Source: JACCWP01 sp963785115
Lineage (GTDB): Bacteria > Actinomycetota > Actinomycetes > Propionibacteriales > Nocardioidaceae
Assembly: GCA_963785115.1 (NCBI GenBank)
Contig: CAWATY010000005.1
Coordinates: 62,001-126,000, forward strand
Direction: 5' to 3'
DNA length: 64,000 nucleotides
In this document: in pieces, positions 51,511 through 60,606 of the stretch
Layout: each line of letters begins with the position of its first letter
Numbering within the stretch: the stretch's first letter is position 1
Program-made: the position numbers and the translations under genes
Notes under the pieces: model-generated
Told to the model about the DNA's origin: nothing
Databases searched by the model: none
Seen by the model: the letters and a program-made list of their open reading frames with translations, nothing else

Positions 51511-52434
51511 TCACGCCAGGTCGAGCACGAAGTGCTGGAAGGTCGCGCTGATGTGCATGCCCACCGACTGGTAGAGGCCGAGGGCGCCGGTACGGCTGTC
51601 GGTGGCGAGCTCGCCAGCCGGCGCGCCTTTGGCCCGGCCGCGGGTGAAGGCCTCGACGAGCAGCAGCCGCCCGATGCCCCGGCCGCGCTGGTCGCGGCGC
51701 ACCGCCAGCTGGTGCACGTAGACCGTTCCCGCGGTGACGTCGAGGAAGCAGGCACCCACGATCTCGTCGCCGGCCGGGCCGCTGTCGACCGCGACCAGCA
51801 GGTGCCACGGCTCGAAGCGCGGGCGCTGCAGCGTCGTCGCGGCCCAGTCCTCGAAGCTGCTCGGGTCGCGGGCCTCCCACTCGCCGAAGGCGTCCTCGAT
51901 GACCTGGAAGGTCGCCTGCTCCTCGCCGGCCGCCATCGGCCGGATCGTCATCCCCTCGGGGAGCGGGCGGTCGGCGCGTACGGCGTCGTCGGGGCCGAGC
52001 GCGAGGTACCAGGCGTCCCAGCGCTGCTGGTAGCCGCGGCGACGCAGCAGGTCGGGGGCGGTGGTGTTCTCGGGTACCCCGAGGCCGAGCGACGACGCGC
52101 CCTTGGCTCGCGCGTGTTCCTCCGCCCAGGCCACCAGGAAGGTGCCGATGCCACGGCCGCGGTAGTCCGGGTGCACACCGCCCAGGGCCCGGGTGCCGCG
52201 GTAGACCTCCAGGCTCGCCACCAGCCGCTCACCGTCGAACACACCCTGGCTGTCGGTCGCGAGGTCGAAGCTCGGCCGCTTCCAGTCACCGACGAGGTCG
52301 TCGACGTCGACGCCTGCGTCACCGAGGTCCTGCACCTCGGCCGCCGCCAGCATCTGCTGGCACTGCTCGGCGTCGGCGAACGTGAGCGCTCGCGCGGTGA
52401 GCCCGGGCGGCAGCACCGGGAGGTCGGTGGTCAC
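51511..52434 (-). CDS. two-domain GNAT acetyltransferase
   Basis: The 307-residue protein has two GNAT domains, about 10-150 and 165-307. Each shows the acetyl-CoA loop: HPDYRGRGIGTFLVAW in the first and RRDQRGRGIGRLLLVEAF in the second. The layout recalls MshD and similar tandem enzymes, but the mycothiol-specific residues cannot be confirmed. Both loops are intact, so both halves may bind acetyl-CoA. GTG 52434 is the chosen start. It converges on the broken permease with three bases between. Confidence 0.9.
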   Translation of the reverse strand: MTTDLPVLPPGLTARALTFADAEQCQQMLAAAEVQDLGDAGVDVDDLVGDWKRPSFDLATDSQGVFDGERLVASLEVYRGTRALGGVHPDYRGRGIGTFLVAWAEEHARAKGASSLGLGVPENTTAPDLLRRRGYQQRWDAWYLALGPDDAVRADRPLPEGMTIRPMAAGEEQATFQVIEDAFGEWEARDPSSFEDWAATTLQRPRFEPWHLLVAVDSGPAGDEIVGACFLDVTAGTVYVHQLAVRRDQRGRGIGRLLLVEAFTRGRAKGAPAGELATDSRTGALGLYQSVGMHISATFQHFVLDLA

Positions 52435-52544
52435 CGCCGGAGGATCGCACTTCGTCCGGCGGCGGGCCAGCGGATATGGCAGCACCCGGCTAGCGTGCGG
52501 GCAGAGCCCGAACCGGGGCGAAGCGGACATGCTGGGAGGCAGTG

Positions 52545-53909
52545 ATGGGTCGCAGCACGCGTGGCTGGGTGGGCGCCGTCGCCGGACTGGCGCTGCTGGT
52601 GGGTGGCTGGCCACTGGTGTCGGGCGGTGCGGGGCAAGCGGCGCCCGCGCCGGCCGGTCTCGAGCGGGCCGGTGACTGCTACGGGTCCGACGAGGTGCCG
52701 CTCACCGTCGAGGAGAAGCGGCTCGGACTCCCGCTGCCGGGCGACGACGACAGGCCGGCCTCGGTGCGGTTCCTGCGCGCATCGGGACTCGACCGGTTGG
52801 TCGCCACCTTCGAGCGGCGGCTCTGCACCGTCGACAACGTCTGGCTCGCCTCCGAGGTGGTGCACGGCGCCGGGATCCACCTGTGGCGTACCGCGGTGAA
52901 ACGGGCCCAGGGCGACACCGAGCTGGGCAGGATCGACCGCTTCGACGACCGGCCGCTGTACTGGGCGCGCACGACGATGACCGCAGCCCTGCGCGAGTGG
53001 GACCCGGGCTTCGAGCTGAGCAGCACCCAGCGGCTCGCGCTGGTGCGGATCCTGTCGTACGAGTCCCGCGGCATCTCCCAGGTCTCGTACCCGGGAGACC
53101 CGGACGTGACCCGGGTGCTGATCAGCGGCTTCGACACCTACAGCCTCGACGACAGCCTGCGGAACTCGAACCCCTCGGGCGCGACCGCCCTGCAGCTCGA
53201 CGGCCGACGGTTCCGCACGCCGGACGGGCCGGTCGTGGTGCAGTCGGTGGTCTTCCCGGTCAACTGGACGGACTTCGACCAGGGCATCGTCGAGGACGCC
53301 TTCGGCCCGTGGCTCGCCGGTCCGGCCCGCGACCGGGCGGACATGATCATGACGATCAGCCAGACCAGCCGCGGCCGGATGGACATCGAGCAGTGGGCCG
53401 GTGCGTTCCGCGGCGGCTACCCCGACAACAACCGGGCGCAGAACTACGGGCCGATCTCGGCCGCCGCGCAGTGGCCGCAGCCGCAGCCGTCGCCGCAGTG
53501 GATCGAGACGACGCTGCCGTACCGCGCGATGATCCGGGCCGGCACCGAGCCGTGGCCGGTGCGGCTGCACGACGGCATCTGCGAGTGGCCGCGCGGCGCC
53601 TACCCCGAGCCGGGCGCCATCCGCTGCAAGGACGACCCGTCGGCCAACTCGACGGCCGCGTCGGCACCGGGCGGCAGCTACCTGTCCAACGAGAGCATGT
53701 ACCGGAGCAACCGGCTGCGACTCGGGGCCGGCCTCGAGTCGCTGCCCGGCGGGCACCTGCACATCTCCGCGCTGGTCTATCCCAGGGACGGCAACGCCCT
53801 GACGGATCCGCGCTTCCGGCGCGACCGGCGCGCCGTGGTGCGCCAGACCATGGCGCTGGTACGTGCCGCCGGGACGGCGGTCGCACGCACGACGGGTGGC
53901 GCGGGCTAG
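52545..53909 (+). CDS. secreted pyroglutamyl-peptidase-like protein, catalytic Cys replaced by Ser
   Basis: The 454-residue protein has a signal peptide (about 1-33), a region of unknown fold (about 45-180) and a C-terminal part resembling peptidase family C15: VLISGFDTYSL, NPSGATALQLDG, the Glu region MDIEQWAGAFRGGYPDNN, and GGHLHISALVYP with the His. Where the family has a catalytic Cys (YxCN) it reads YLSN with Ser381. It could be a serine variant or a non-catalytic binder. ATG 52545 follows a GGGAGG site. Not a typical cytosolic Pcp of about 215 residues. Confidence 0.78.
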   Translation: MGRSTRGWVGAVAGLALLVGGWPLVSGGAGQAAPAPAGLERAGDCYGSDEVPLTVEEKRLGLPLPGDDDRPASVRFLRASGLDRLVATFERRLCTVDNVWLASEVVHGAGIHLWRTAVKRAQGDTELGRIDRFDDRPLYWARTTMTAALREWDPGFELSSTQRLALVRILSYESRGISQVSYPGDPDVTRVLISGFDTYSLDDSLRNSNPSGATALQLDGRRFRTPDGPVVVQSVVFPVNWTDFDQGIVEDAFGPWLAGPARDRADMIMTISQTSRGRMDIEQWAGAFRGGYPDNNRAQNYGPISAAAQWPQPQPSPQWIETTLPYRAMIRAGTEPWPVRLHDGICEWPRGAYPEPGAIRCKDDPSANSTAASAPGGSYLSNESMYRSNRLRLGAGLESLPGGHLHISALVYPRDGNALTDPRFRRDRRAVVRQTMALVRAAGTAVARTTGGAG

Positions 53910-53919
53910 CGTCCGCGGG

Positions 53920-55296
53920 ATGGACGAGCTGAGCGACCTGTTGGGTCGGGCCGCGGCCGAGGCCGCGTCGTTCCGTTCCTCGCTGCCCGAGCGGGCGGTG
54001 GTGGGACCGGCCGACGTCGCGGAGGTACGCGCCGCGCTCGGCGGCCCGCTGCCGGACGGACCGACGCCACCCGCCGATGTGCTCGAGCACCTGGTGCGGG
54101 CGGCTGGCCCGGGGGTGACGGCCAGCGCGGGACCGCGGTTCTTCGGCTTCGTGACCGGCGGCGCGCTGCCCGCCGCCACCGCGGCCGACGTCATCGCCAC
54201 CGGCTGGGACCAGTGCGCCTTCAACGCGGTGCTGTCGCCAGCAGCCGCAGCCGCCGAGCAGGCGGCGGGGGCGTGGCTGACCGACCTGCTGCGGCTGCCG
54301 GACGACGTGTCGGTCGGCTTCGTCACCGGCGGCCAGCAGGCCAACACGGTGGGCCTGCTCGCCGCGCGGCACCAGGTGCTCGCAGACGCCGGCTGGGACG
54401 TCGAGCGCGACGGCCTGCTGGGTGCGCCGCGGGTGCGGGTCGTCGCGAGCGCGGAGCGGCACGCCACGATCGACCGCTCGCTGCGGATGCTGGGCCTGGG
54501 CACGTCGGCGGTGGAGCCAGTGGCGGTCGACGACCAGGGGGCCACCCGCGTCGACGACCTCGAGCGGGTGCTGGCCGCCGGACCGGCCGGCCCGACGATC
54601 GTGTGCCTGCAGGCCGGCAACGTGAACACCGGCGCCTGCGACGACCTCGTCGCAGGGTGCGAGACCGCCCACCGGCACCGTGCCTGGGTGCACGTCGACG
54701 GCGCGTTCGGCCTGTGGGCCGCGGCCAGTCCGTCGACCCGGCACCTGGTGGCCGGCGCGGACCTGGCCGACTCGTGGGCCTGCGACGCCCACAAGTGGCT
54801 GAACGTGCCGTACGACAGCGGACTGGTCTTCTGCGCCCGACCGGACGTGCACGCGGCGGCCGCCTCGTACACGGCCTCTTACCTGGTGGGGTCCGGCGTG
54901 GGTGCCCCGGTGCTCTCGGACCTCGCCCCGGAGTCGTCGCGCCGGGCCAGGGGTTTCGCGGTGTGGGCGGCGCTGCGCGAGCTCGGCCGCGACGGGGTCG
55001 CGCAGCTGGTCGACCGGTGCTGTGCGCTCGCCCGGCGTTTCGCCGACGGGTTGGCCGCGGGCGGCTGCGAGATCGCCAACGACGTGGTGCTCAACCAGGT
55101 GCTGGTCGGCTTCGGTGCCGACGCGCGGACCGACGCGGTGGTCGCCGCCGTGCAGCGCGACGGCACCTGCTGGATGGGGGGCACCACCTGGCAGGGGCGG
55201 CGGCTGATGCGGGTGTCGGTGTCCAACTGGTCGACGACCGAGGACGACGTCGACCGCTCGGTCGCGACCGTCCTTCGGCTCGCCGACGCTGTCTGA
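53920..55296 (+). CDS. PLP-dependent group II decarboxylase family protein
   Basis: The 458-residue enzyme belongs to the pyridoxal-dependent decarboxylases (tyrosine/aromatic or glutamate type). The Schiff-base Lys lies in SWACDAHKWLNVPYDSG, the cofactor Asp in WVHVDGAFGLWAA, and GFVTGGQQANTVGLLAAR precedes. Substrate cannot be read from the sequence. ATG 53920 follows TAGCGT at seven bases (leaderless). A signal peptidase gene follows after 20 bases. Confidence 0.9.
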   Translation: MDELSDLLGRAAAEAASFRSSLPERAVVGPADVAEVRAALGGPLPDGPTPPADVLEHLVRAAGPGVTASAGPRFFGFVTGGALPAATAADVIATGWDQCAFNAVLSPAAAAAEQAAGAWLTDLLRLPDDVSVGFVTGGQQANTVGLLAARHQVLADAGWDVERDGLLGAPRVRVVASAERHATIDRSLRMLGLGTSAVEPVAVDDQGATRVDDLERVLAAGPAGPTIVCLQAGNVNTGACDDLVAGCETAHRHRAWVHVDGAFGLWAAASPSTRHLVAGADLADSWACDAHKWLNVPYDSGLVFCARPDVHAAAASYTASYLVGSGVGAPVLSDLAPESSRRARGFAVWAALRELGRDGVAQLVDRCCALARRFADGLAAGGCEIANDVVLNQVLVGFGADARTDAVVAAVQRDGTCWMGGTTWQGRRLMRVSVSNWSTTEDDVDRSVATVLRLADAV

Positions 55297-55316
55297 GCGG
55301 CACGTACAGTGCAGGA

Positions 55317-56015
55317 GTGACAGTGTCCGCCGAGGCGCCCGCGCCCGCGCGCCCGCGCCGCCGGGTGCCGCGCTGGGTCGAGACGCTCGCCATCGTGGCA
55401 CTCGCGCTGACGATGGCCGCCGTCACCAAGGCCTTCGTGGTGCAGAGCTTCTTCGTGCCGTCGGGGTCGATGAAGCCGCTGTTCGCCAAGGACGACCGGA
55501 TCGTGGTGGAGAAGGTCTCGTACTGGAACGGCGACATCCACCGCGGAGACGTCGTGGTCTTCGAGGACTCCCAGCACTGGCTCCCCCCGGAGGAAGACGA
55601 GGTGGCTTCCGGGCCGGTGCAGCGGGCGTTGGCCGCGATCGGGTTGTGGCCGACGGGTGGGCACCTGGTCAAGAGGGTGATCGGCCTGCCCGGTGACGAG
55701 GTCGCCTGCTGTGACGCCAAGGGTCGGGTGACCGTCAACGGGGTGCCGCTGGACGAGGGCGACTTCTTGTTCCATGGCTCGGCCCCGTCGAACACGCCGT
55801 TCGACGTGCAGGTGCCCGACGACTCACTGTGGGTGATGGGCGACAACCGCGACAACAGCGAGGACTCGCGCGCGCACCTGGGCGAGGCTGGCGGCGGCTT
55901 CGTACCGGTCGACGACGTGGTCGGCAAGGTCTGGGCGATCATCTGGCCGCTGGACCGGGCCGGCCTGCTGCACCGGCCGGGCACGTTCGACCAGGCCGCA
56001 CTCGACGGCTCGTAA
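55317..56015 (+). CDS. lepB: signal peptidase I
   Basis: The 232-residue membrane protease has one N-terminal membrane segment (about 20-42), the catalytic Ser in FVPSGSMKPLF and the Lys in HLVKRVIGLPGDEV, then box D/E VMGDNRDNSEDSRAHLG. It removes signal peptides from exported proteins. GTG 55317 is preceded at six bases by TACAGT, so a leaderless message is likely; GTG 55323 is the alternative. Confidence 0.95.
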   Translation: MTVSAEAPAPARPRRRVPRWVETLAIVALALTMAAVTKAFVVQSFFVPSGSMKPLFAKDDRIVVEKVSYWNGDIHRGDVVVFEDSQHWLPPEEDEVASGPVQRALAAIGLWPTGGHLVKRVIGLPGDEVACCDAKGRVTVNGVPLDEGDFLFHGSAPSNTPFDVQVPDDSLWVMGDNRDNSEDSRAHLGEAGGGFVPVDDVVGKVWAIIWPLDRAGLLHRPGTFDQAALDGS

Positions 56016-56026
56016 CGTCGGGCCAG

Positions 56027-57004
56027 TCACCCAGCCTCGAGCACCCTGACCGGGTCGCCGTCGAGCCAGCGCACGACGTCCTCGACGACGTCGGTGTAGC
56101 AACGCGCGTAGTTCTGCTCGGTGACGTAGCCGATGTGCGGCGTCAGCAGCGTGTGCTCTGTGGTCCGCAGCGGGTGGTCGGCGGGCAGCGGCTCGGTGCC
56201 GTAGACGTCGGCCGCGTACCCCGCGATCCGGCCCTCGCGCAGTGCCTCGACCACCGCGTCCTCGTCGACGATCGGGCCCCGGGAGGTGTTCACCAGCAGG
56301 CCGCGCGGACCGAGCAGGTCGAGCTGGGACGCGCCCACGATGCCCCGGCTCTGCCTGGACAGCGGCAGGTGCACGCTCACCGCGTCGCTGCGCTCGAAGA
56401 GGTCGTCCAGCGAGTCTGCGCACTCGGCGTCGTGCTCGGCGGCTCGCTCGGGCGTGAGGTTCCGGCTCCACGCGAGCACCGTCATCTCGAACGCGAGCGC
56501 GTAGCGGGCGACGACCGAGCCGAGCCGACCGAGCCCGAGGATGCCGAGCGTCTGCCCGGCCAGCTCGGTGCCGACGGTGGTCTGCCAGTCACCGCCGCGG
56601 ACGTTGGCGACCTCGGTCTCGAGGTGCCGGTTCAGCGCGATCAGCAGCCCCCAGGTCAGCTCCGGCGTGCCGGCCGTCTGCATGGCGGTGCCGCAGACCG
56701 TCACGTCGCGCTCCGCCGCGGCCGCGACGTCGATCGAGGCGTTGCGCCAGCCGGTGGTGACCAGCAGCCGGAGGTTGGGCAGCCGCTCGAGCAGGCTGGC
56801 GGGGAAGGGTGTGCGCTCACGCATGGCGACGACGACCTCGTACGGCTCCAGCCGCTCGGCCACTGCCGCCTCGTCATCGAGGTGCGCGGTGAGCACGGTG
56901 ACGTCGGCCCGACCGTCGAGTGGCGACCAGTCCGCGCTGTCCAGCGCGACCTGCTGGTAGTCGTCGAGCACAGCGAGCTGGACCGGTTCGCGTTCGGCAC
57001 TCAT
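56027..57004 (-). CDS. D-2-hydroxyacid dehydrogenase family protein
   Basis: The 325-residue protein has the NAD loop LGILGLGRLGSVVARYAL, SRGPIVDEDAVVEALREG with the Arg, the Glu in YAADVYGTEPLP and the catalytic His in LLTPHIGYVT. Substrates in this family range from glycerate to aromatic 2-hydroxyacids. ATG 57004 follows TAGGTT at eight bases. It is divergent from the ABC operon by 73 bases. Confidence 0.93.
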   Translation of the reverse strand: MSAEREPVQLAVLDDYQQVALDSADWSPLDGRADVTVLTAHLDDEAAVAERLEPYEVVVAMRERTPFPASLLERLPNLRLLVTTGWRNASIDVAAAAERDVTVCGTAMQTAGTPELTWGLLIALNRHLETEVANVRGGDWQTTVGTELAGQTLGILGLGRLGSVVARYALAFEMTVLAWSRNLTPERAAEHDAECADSLDDLFERSDAVSVHLPLSRQSRGIVGASQLDLLGPRGLLVNTSRGPIVDEDAVVEALREGRIAGYAADVYGTEPLPADHPLRTTEHTLLTPHIGYVTEQNYARCYTDVVEDVVRWLDGDPVRVLEAG

Positions 57005-57077
57005 GGCGCGCCAACCTACGACGTCGGGCTGGCCAGAGTCTCGTTCCCGTAGGGTCGAGAACGGAGGGGGTGCATCC

Positions 57078-58001
57078 GTGTCGTTGATCCAGACCGAGGG
57101 ACTGACCAAGCGGTTCGGCCAGGTGACTGCCGTGGACGCGCTGACCGTCGACGTGTCGACGGGCGTCACCGGGCTGGTCGGCGCCAACGGTGCCGGCAAG
57201 TCCACGCTGCTCAAGATCTTCCTCGGGCTGCTGGCAGCCACCGAGGGCAGCGCGAGCGTCCTCGAGCTCGACGTGAAGACCGAGGGCCCGGCCATCCGCG
57301 AGCGCGTCGGCTACATGCCCGAGCACGACTGCCTGCCCCCGGACGTGTCCGCCACCGAGTTCGTCGTGCACATGGCCCGGATGTCCGGCCTGCCGACGAC
57401 GGCGGGCCGGGAGCGCGCGGCGGACATCCTCCGGCACGTCGGCCTGTACGAGGAGCGATACCGGCCGATGGGCGGCTACTCCACGGGCATGCGCCAACGG
57501 GTCAAGCTCGCCCAGGCGCTGGTCCACGACCCCAGCCTGGTGCTGCTCGACGAGCCCACGAATGGACTGGACCCCGCCGGCCGCGACGACATGCTGGGGC
57601 TGATCCGGCGGATCGGCACCGAGTTCGGGATCTCGGTGATCGTCACCTCGCACCTGCTCGGTGAGCTGGAGCGGGTCTGCGACGGCATCGTGGTGATCGA
57701 CGGCGGCCGGCTGCTGCGGCACTCCAGCACGGCCTCGGTGACCGAGGAGACGCCGCTGGTGACCATCGAGGTCGACGGCGACCACGCCGCCTTCCTGGCG
57801 CGGCTCACCGAAGCCGGGGTCACCGTGCGAAGTGACGGGAAGCTGCTGCACGTCGACGTCGCCGACGAGGCCACGTACGACGTCGTGCGCGACGCCGCCG
57901 CCGAGCTGGGGCTGGGCCTGGTGCGGATGGAACGTCAGCGGCACCGGATGACCGAGATCTTCACCGACCGCCCGGCCGACGAGGGGGCCGTGCATGTCTG
58001 A
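57078..58001 (+). CDS. ABC transporter ATP-binding protein (first of two)
   Basis: The 307-residue ATPase has Walker A GANGAGKSTLLK, signature YSTGMRQRVKLAQALVHDP, Walker B LVLLDEPTNGLDP and the switch His in IVTSHLL. A C-terminal extension of about 90 residues is typical of ABC-2 exporters. GTG 57078 follows GGAGGGGG; a TAGGGT at 57050 is a likely -10. It overlaps the permease gene by eight bases. Confidence 0.95.
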   Translation: MSLIQTEGLTKRFGQVTAVDALTVDVSTGVTGLVGANGAGKSTLLKIFLGLLAATEGSASVLELDVKTEGPAIRERVGYMPEHDCLPPDVSATEFVVHMARMSGLPTTAGRERAADILRHVGLYEERYRPMGGYSTGMRQRVKLAQALVHDPSLVLLDEPTNGLDPAGRDDMLGLIRRIGTEFGISVIVTSHLLGELERVCDGIVVIDGGRLLRHSSTASVTEETPLVTIEVDGDHAAFLARLTEAGVTVRSDGKLLHVDVADEATYDVVRDAAAELGLGLVRMERQRHRMTEIFTDRPADEGAVHV

Positions 58002-58890
58002 GCCGGCCACCCCGACCGGGCGCGCGGGCGCTATCCACGACATCGGCTATCGGCACTACGACGGTCCCCGGCTCGGCGCGGCCTACATCCGGCGCTCGCT
58101 GTTCATCGAGACCCTGCGCGGCGCGTTCGGCCTCGGCCGTTCGGCGCGATCGAAGGTCATGCCGATGCTGCTGGTGACGGTGATGGTCCTGCCGGCACTG
58201 ATCATGGGCATCGTCACCAGCTACCTCGGGTTCTCGGAGCTGCCCCTCAACTACACCGCGTACGTCATCACGATGCAGGTGGCCGTGACGATCTTCCTGG
58301 GCGCGCAGTCGCCGGCGGTGATGTCTCGGGACCTGCGCTTCCGGGTGGCTGCGCTGTACTTCTCCCGGCCGTTGACCCGCCGGCAGTACGTCGAGGCGAA
58401 GTACGCCGGCATGGCGACCGCGCTCTTCGTGCTGATGGGGCTGCCGATCACGATCCTGCTGGCCGGAGCACTGCTCGCCGAGCTCTCGCTGGGCGATCAG
58501 CTGCCCGACTACCTGCGGGCGATGGCCGGTGCCGCCATCTACGCCGTCGTGCTGGGCGGAATCGGTCTGGTCGTCGCGGCGCTGACCCCGCGGCGGGGTG
58601 TCGGGGTCGCGGCGGTGGTCGGGGTGCTGCTGGTGCTGTCCGGGATCCAGGCCACCGTGCGGGCGCTGGCCGAGGAGTTCGGCAACCAGGCGTTCAGCTT
58701 CTACACCGGCGTGGTCTCGCCGTACACGCTCGTCGACGGCGTCGTGGTGGGTCTGTTCGGCGCGGACTCATCGATCGGCCAGGACCCACCTGGCGTCCTG
58801 GGAACGGTCGTGTTCTCGGCCGTCGTCGTGCTGCTCGTCGTGGGCTGCTTCACCGCGCTGGTCGCCCGGTACCGGAAGGCCCTGTCGTGA
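57994..58890 (+). CDS. ABC-2 type permease (first of two)
   Basis: The 298-residue membrane protein has six predicted segments and the opening IHDIGYRHYDGPRLGAAYI, seen in actinobacterial ABC permeases next to such ATPases. It forms the channel for the ATPase of the gene before. Its stop overlaps the next ATPase start. The substrate cannot be told from the sequence. Confidence 0.92.
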   Translation: MSEPATPTGRAGAIHDIGYRHYDGPRLGAAYIRRSLFIETLRGAFGLGRSARSKVMPMLLVTVMVLPALIMGIVTSYLGFSELPLNYTAYVITMQVAVTIFLGAQSPAVMSRDLRFRVAALYFSRPLTRRQYVEAKYAGMATALFVLMGLPITILLAGALLAELSLGDQLPDYLRAMAGAAIYAVVLGGIGLVVAALTPRRGVGVAAVVGVLLVLSGIQATVRALAEEFGNQAFSFYTGVVSPYTLVDGVVVGLFGADSSIGQDPPGVLGTVVFSAVVVLLVVGCFTALVARYRKALS

Positions 58891-59813
58891 GCACCGTCGA
58901 CCTGGAGCAGGTCTCGCGCTGGTTCGGCAACGTGGTGGCGGTCAACGACGTCACCATGCACCTCGAGGCCGGCGTCACCGGCCTGCTCGGGCCCAACGGC
59001 GCCGGCAAGTCCACGCTGATCCACATGATGGCGGGATTCCTGGCGCCGTCGGCCGGCACCGTGACGCTCGACGGGCGACCGCTCTACCGCGACCCGGAGA
59101 TCTACCGCGAGGTCGGCCTGGTGCCCGAGCGGGAGGAGATGTACGACGCGGTCAGCGGCTGGGACTTCGTCGTCGCCAACGCCAAGCTGCACAAGCTGGC
59201 CGACCCCGAGGCCGCCGCCCGGCGAGCGATCGACACGGTCGAGATGGCAGACGCCCAGGAGCGGGACATCCGCACGTACTCCAAGGGGATGAAGCAGCGG
59301 ATCAAGATGGCGACCGCCATCGTGCACGACCCCACGGTGCTGCTGCTCGACGAGCCGTTCAACGGGATGGACCCGCGCCAGCGGATGCACCTGATGGACC
59401 TGCTGCACGAGCTCGGTGACCAGGGCCGGACGATCCTGTTCAGCTCGCACATCCTCGAGGAGGTCGAGCAGATCGCCGGCCGGATCGAGGTGATGGTCGC
59501 CGGCCGGCACGCCGCCTCGGGCGACTTCCGCGAGATCCGCCTGCTGATGACCCAGCGGCCGCACCAGTACACGATCCGCTCCAGCGACGACCGGGCACTG
59601 GCCTCGGCGGTCATCGCCGAGCCGAGTACGTCGGGCGTCGAGCTGGTGACCGACGCGGCGGGAGGCAGCACCGTCCAGGTGCAGGCCACCGACTTCTCCG
59701 GCTTCGTCCACGCGCTGCCACAGGTCGCGTCGCGGCAGGGCATCCGGTTGCTGGAGGTACGCCCGGCGGACGAGTCCCTGGAGAGCGTCTTCTCCTACCT
59801 GGTGTCGCGATGA
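58887..59813 (+). CDS. ABC transporter ATP-binding protein (second of two)
   Basis: The 308-residue ATPase is similar to, but clearly distinct from, the first: Walker A GPNGAGKSTLIH, signature YSKGMKQRIKMATAIVHDP, Walker B VLLLDEPFNGMDP and FSSHIL. It overlaps both neighbours by four bases. The two ATPases may form a heterodimer for one exporter or serve each its own permease. Confidence 0.95.
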   Translation: MSTVDLEQVSRWFGNVVAVNDVTMHLEAGVTGLLGPNGAGKSTLIHMMAGFLAPSAGTVTLDGRPLYRDPEIYREVGLVPEREEMYDAVSGWDFVVANAKLHKLADPEAAARRAIDTVEMADAQERDIRTYSKGMKQRIKMATAIVHDPTVLLLDEPFNGMDPRQRMHLMDLLHELGDQGRTILFSSHILEEVEQIAGRIEVMVAGRHAASGDFREIRLLMTQRPHQYTIRSSDDRALASAVIAEPSTSGVELVTDAAGGSTVQVQATDFSGFVHALPQVASRQGIRLLEVRPADESLESVFSYLVSR

Positions 59814-60562
59814 ACGCCACCGTCGCGTCGCTGACCCGACGCAGCCTGCTCGGCCGCAAGCGCACGCTGGTGCTGCTGCTCCTGCCGCTCGCGCTGCTGG
59901 CGCTGTGCACGCTGGCCCGCGTGCTCGCGGGTCTCGACTCCGACATCGCGGCTGAGCTGGACGGCCCGCTGGCACCGGACCTTCTCGGTGCGTTCGGGAT
60001 CACCATCCTGATGCCGTTGCTCACGCTGATCGCGGGCACCGGCTCGATCGGCCCGGAGATCGACGAAGGGTCGATCGTCTACCTGCTGGCCAAACCGCTG
60101 AACCGGTACTCGATCGTCGTCACCAAGCTGGTGGTCGCCATCGCCGTGGTCATCGCCTTCGGTGTGGTCCCGATCGCCATCTCCGGCGTGGTGCTGACCG
60201 GTGAGATCGGCATCGTGACCGTCGGCTTCACCCTCGGCGCGCTGGCTGCCGGCGTGGCGTACTGCGCGGTGTTCCTGCTGCTCGCCGTGGTGACGAGGAA
60301 CGCCGTGGTGATCGGTCTGATCTATGCGCTGATCTGGGAGGGCCTGGTCGGTGGTCTGGTGCCCGGTGCGCAGACACTGAGCATCCAGCAGTGGTCGCTC
60401 GCGATCGTGGAAGCGGTTCTCGGCGACTCCGCCAGGCGGCTCGAGGTCGAGGCGGCCGTCGGTCTCGGCACCGGGCTGGTGCTGCTCACCGTCGTCACCG
60501 TGGCCGCGACCACCTACGCGGGCAGGCGGCTGCAGACGCTGCGGCTCAACGACGAGACCTGA
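59810..60562 (+). CDS. ABC-2 type permease (second of two)
   Basis: This 250-residue membrane protein has six segments, the first at about 17-38 after a basic N terminus, and the IDEGSIVYLLAKPLNRYSIV stretch usual in ABC-2 permeases. It is the last of the four-gene set. Coupled to the second ATPase by an ATGA overlap. Confidence 0.92.
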   Translation: MNATVASLTRRSLLGRKRTLVLLLLPLALLALCTLARVLAGLDSDIAAELDGPLAPDLLGAFGITILMPLLTLIAGTGSIGPEIDEGSIVYLLAKPLNRYSIVVTKLVVAIAVVIAFGVVPIAISGVVLTGEIGIVTVGFTLGALAAGVAYCAVFLLLAVVTRNAVVIGLIYALIWEGLVGGLVPGAQTLSIQQWSLAIVEAVLGDSARRLEVEAAVGLGTGLVLLTVVTVAATTYAGRRLQTLRLNDET

Positions 60563-60606
60563 CGCGGTCAGCTGTCTCAGGGAGAAGCATCACATCGCGC
60601 GAAGAG

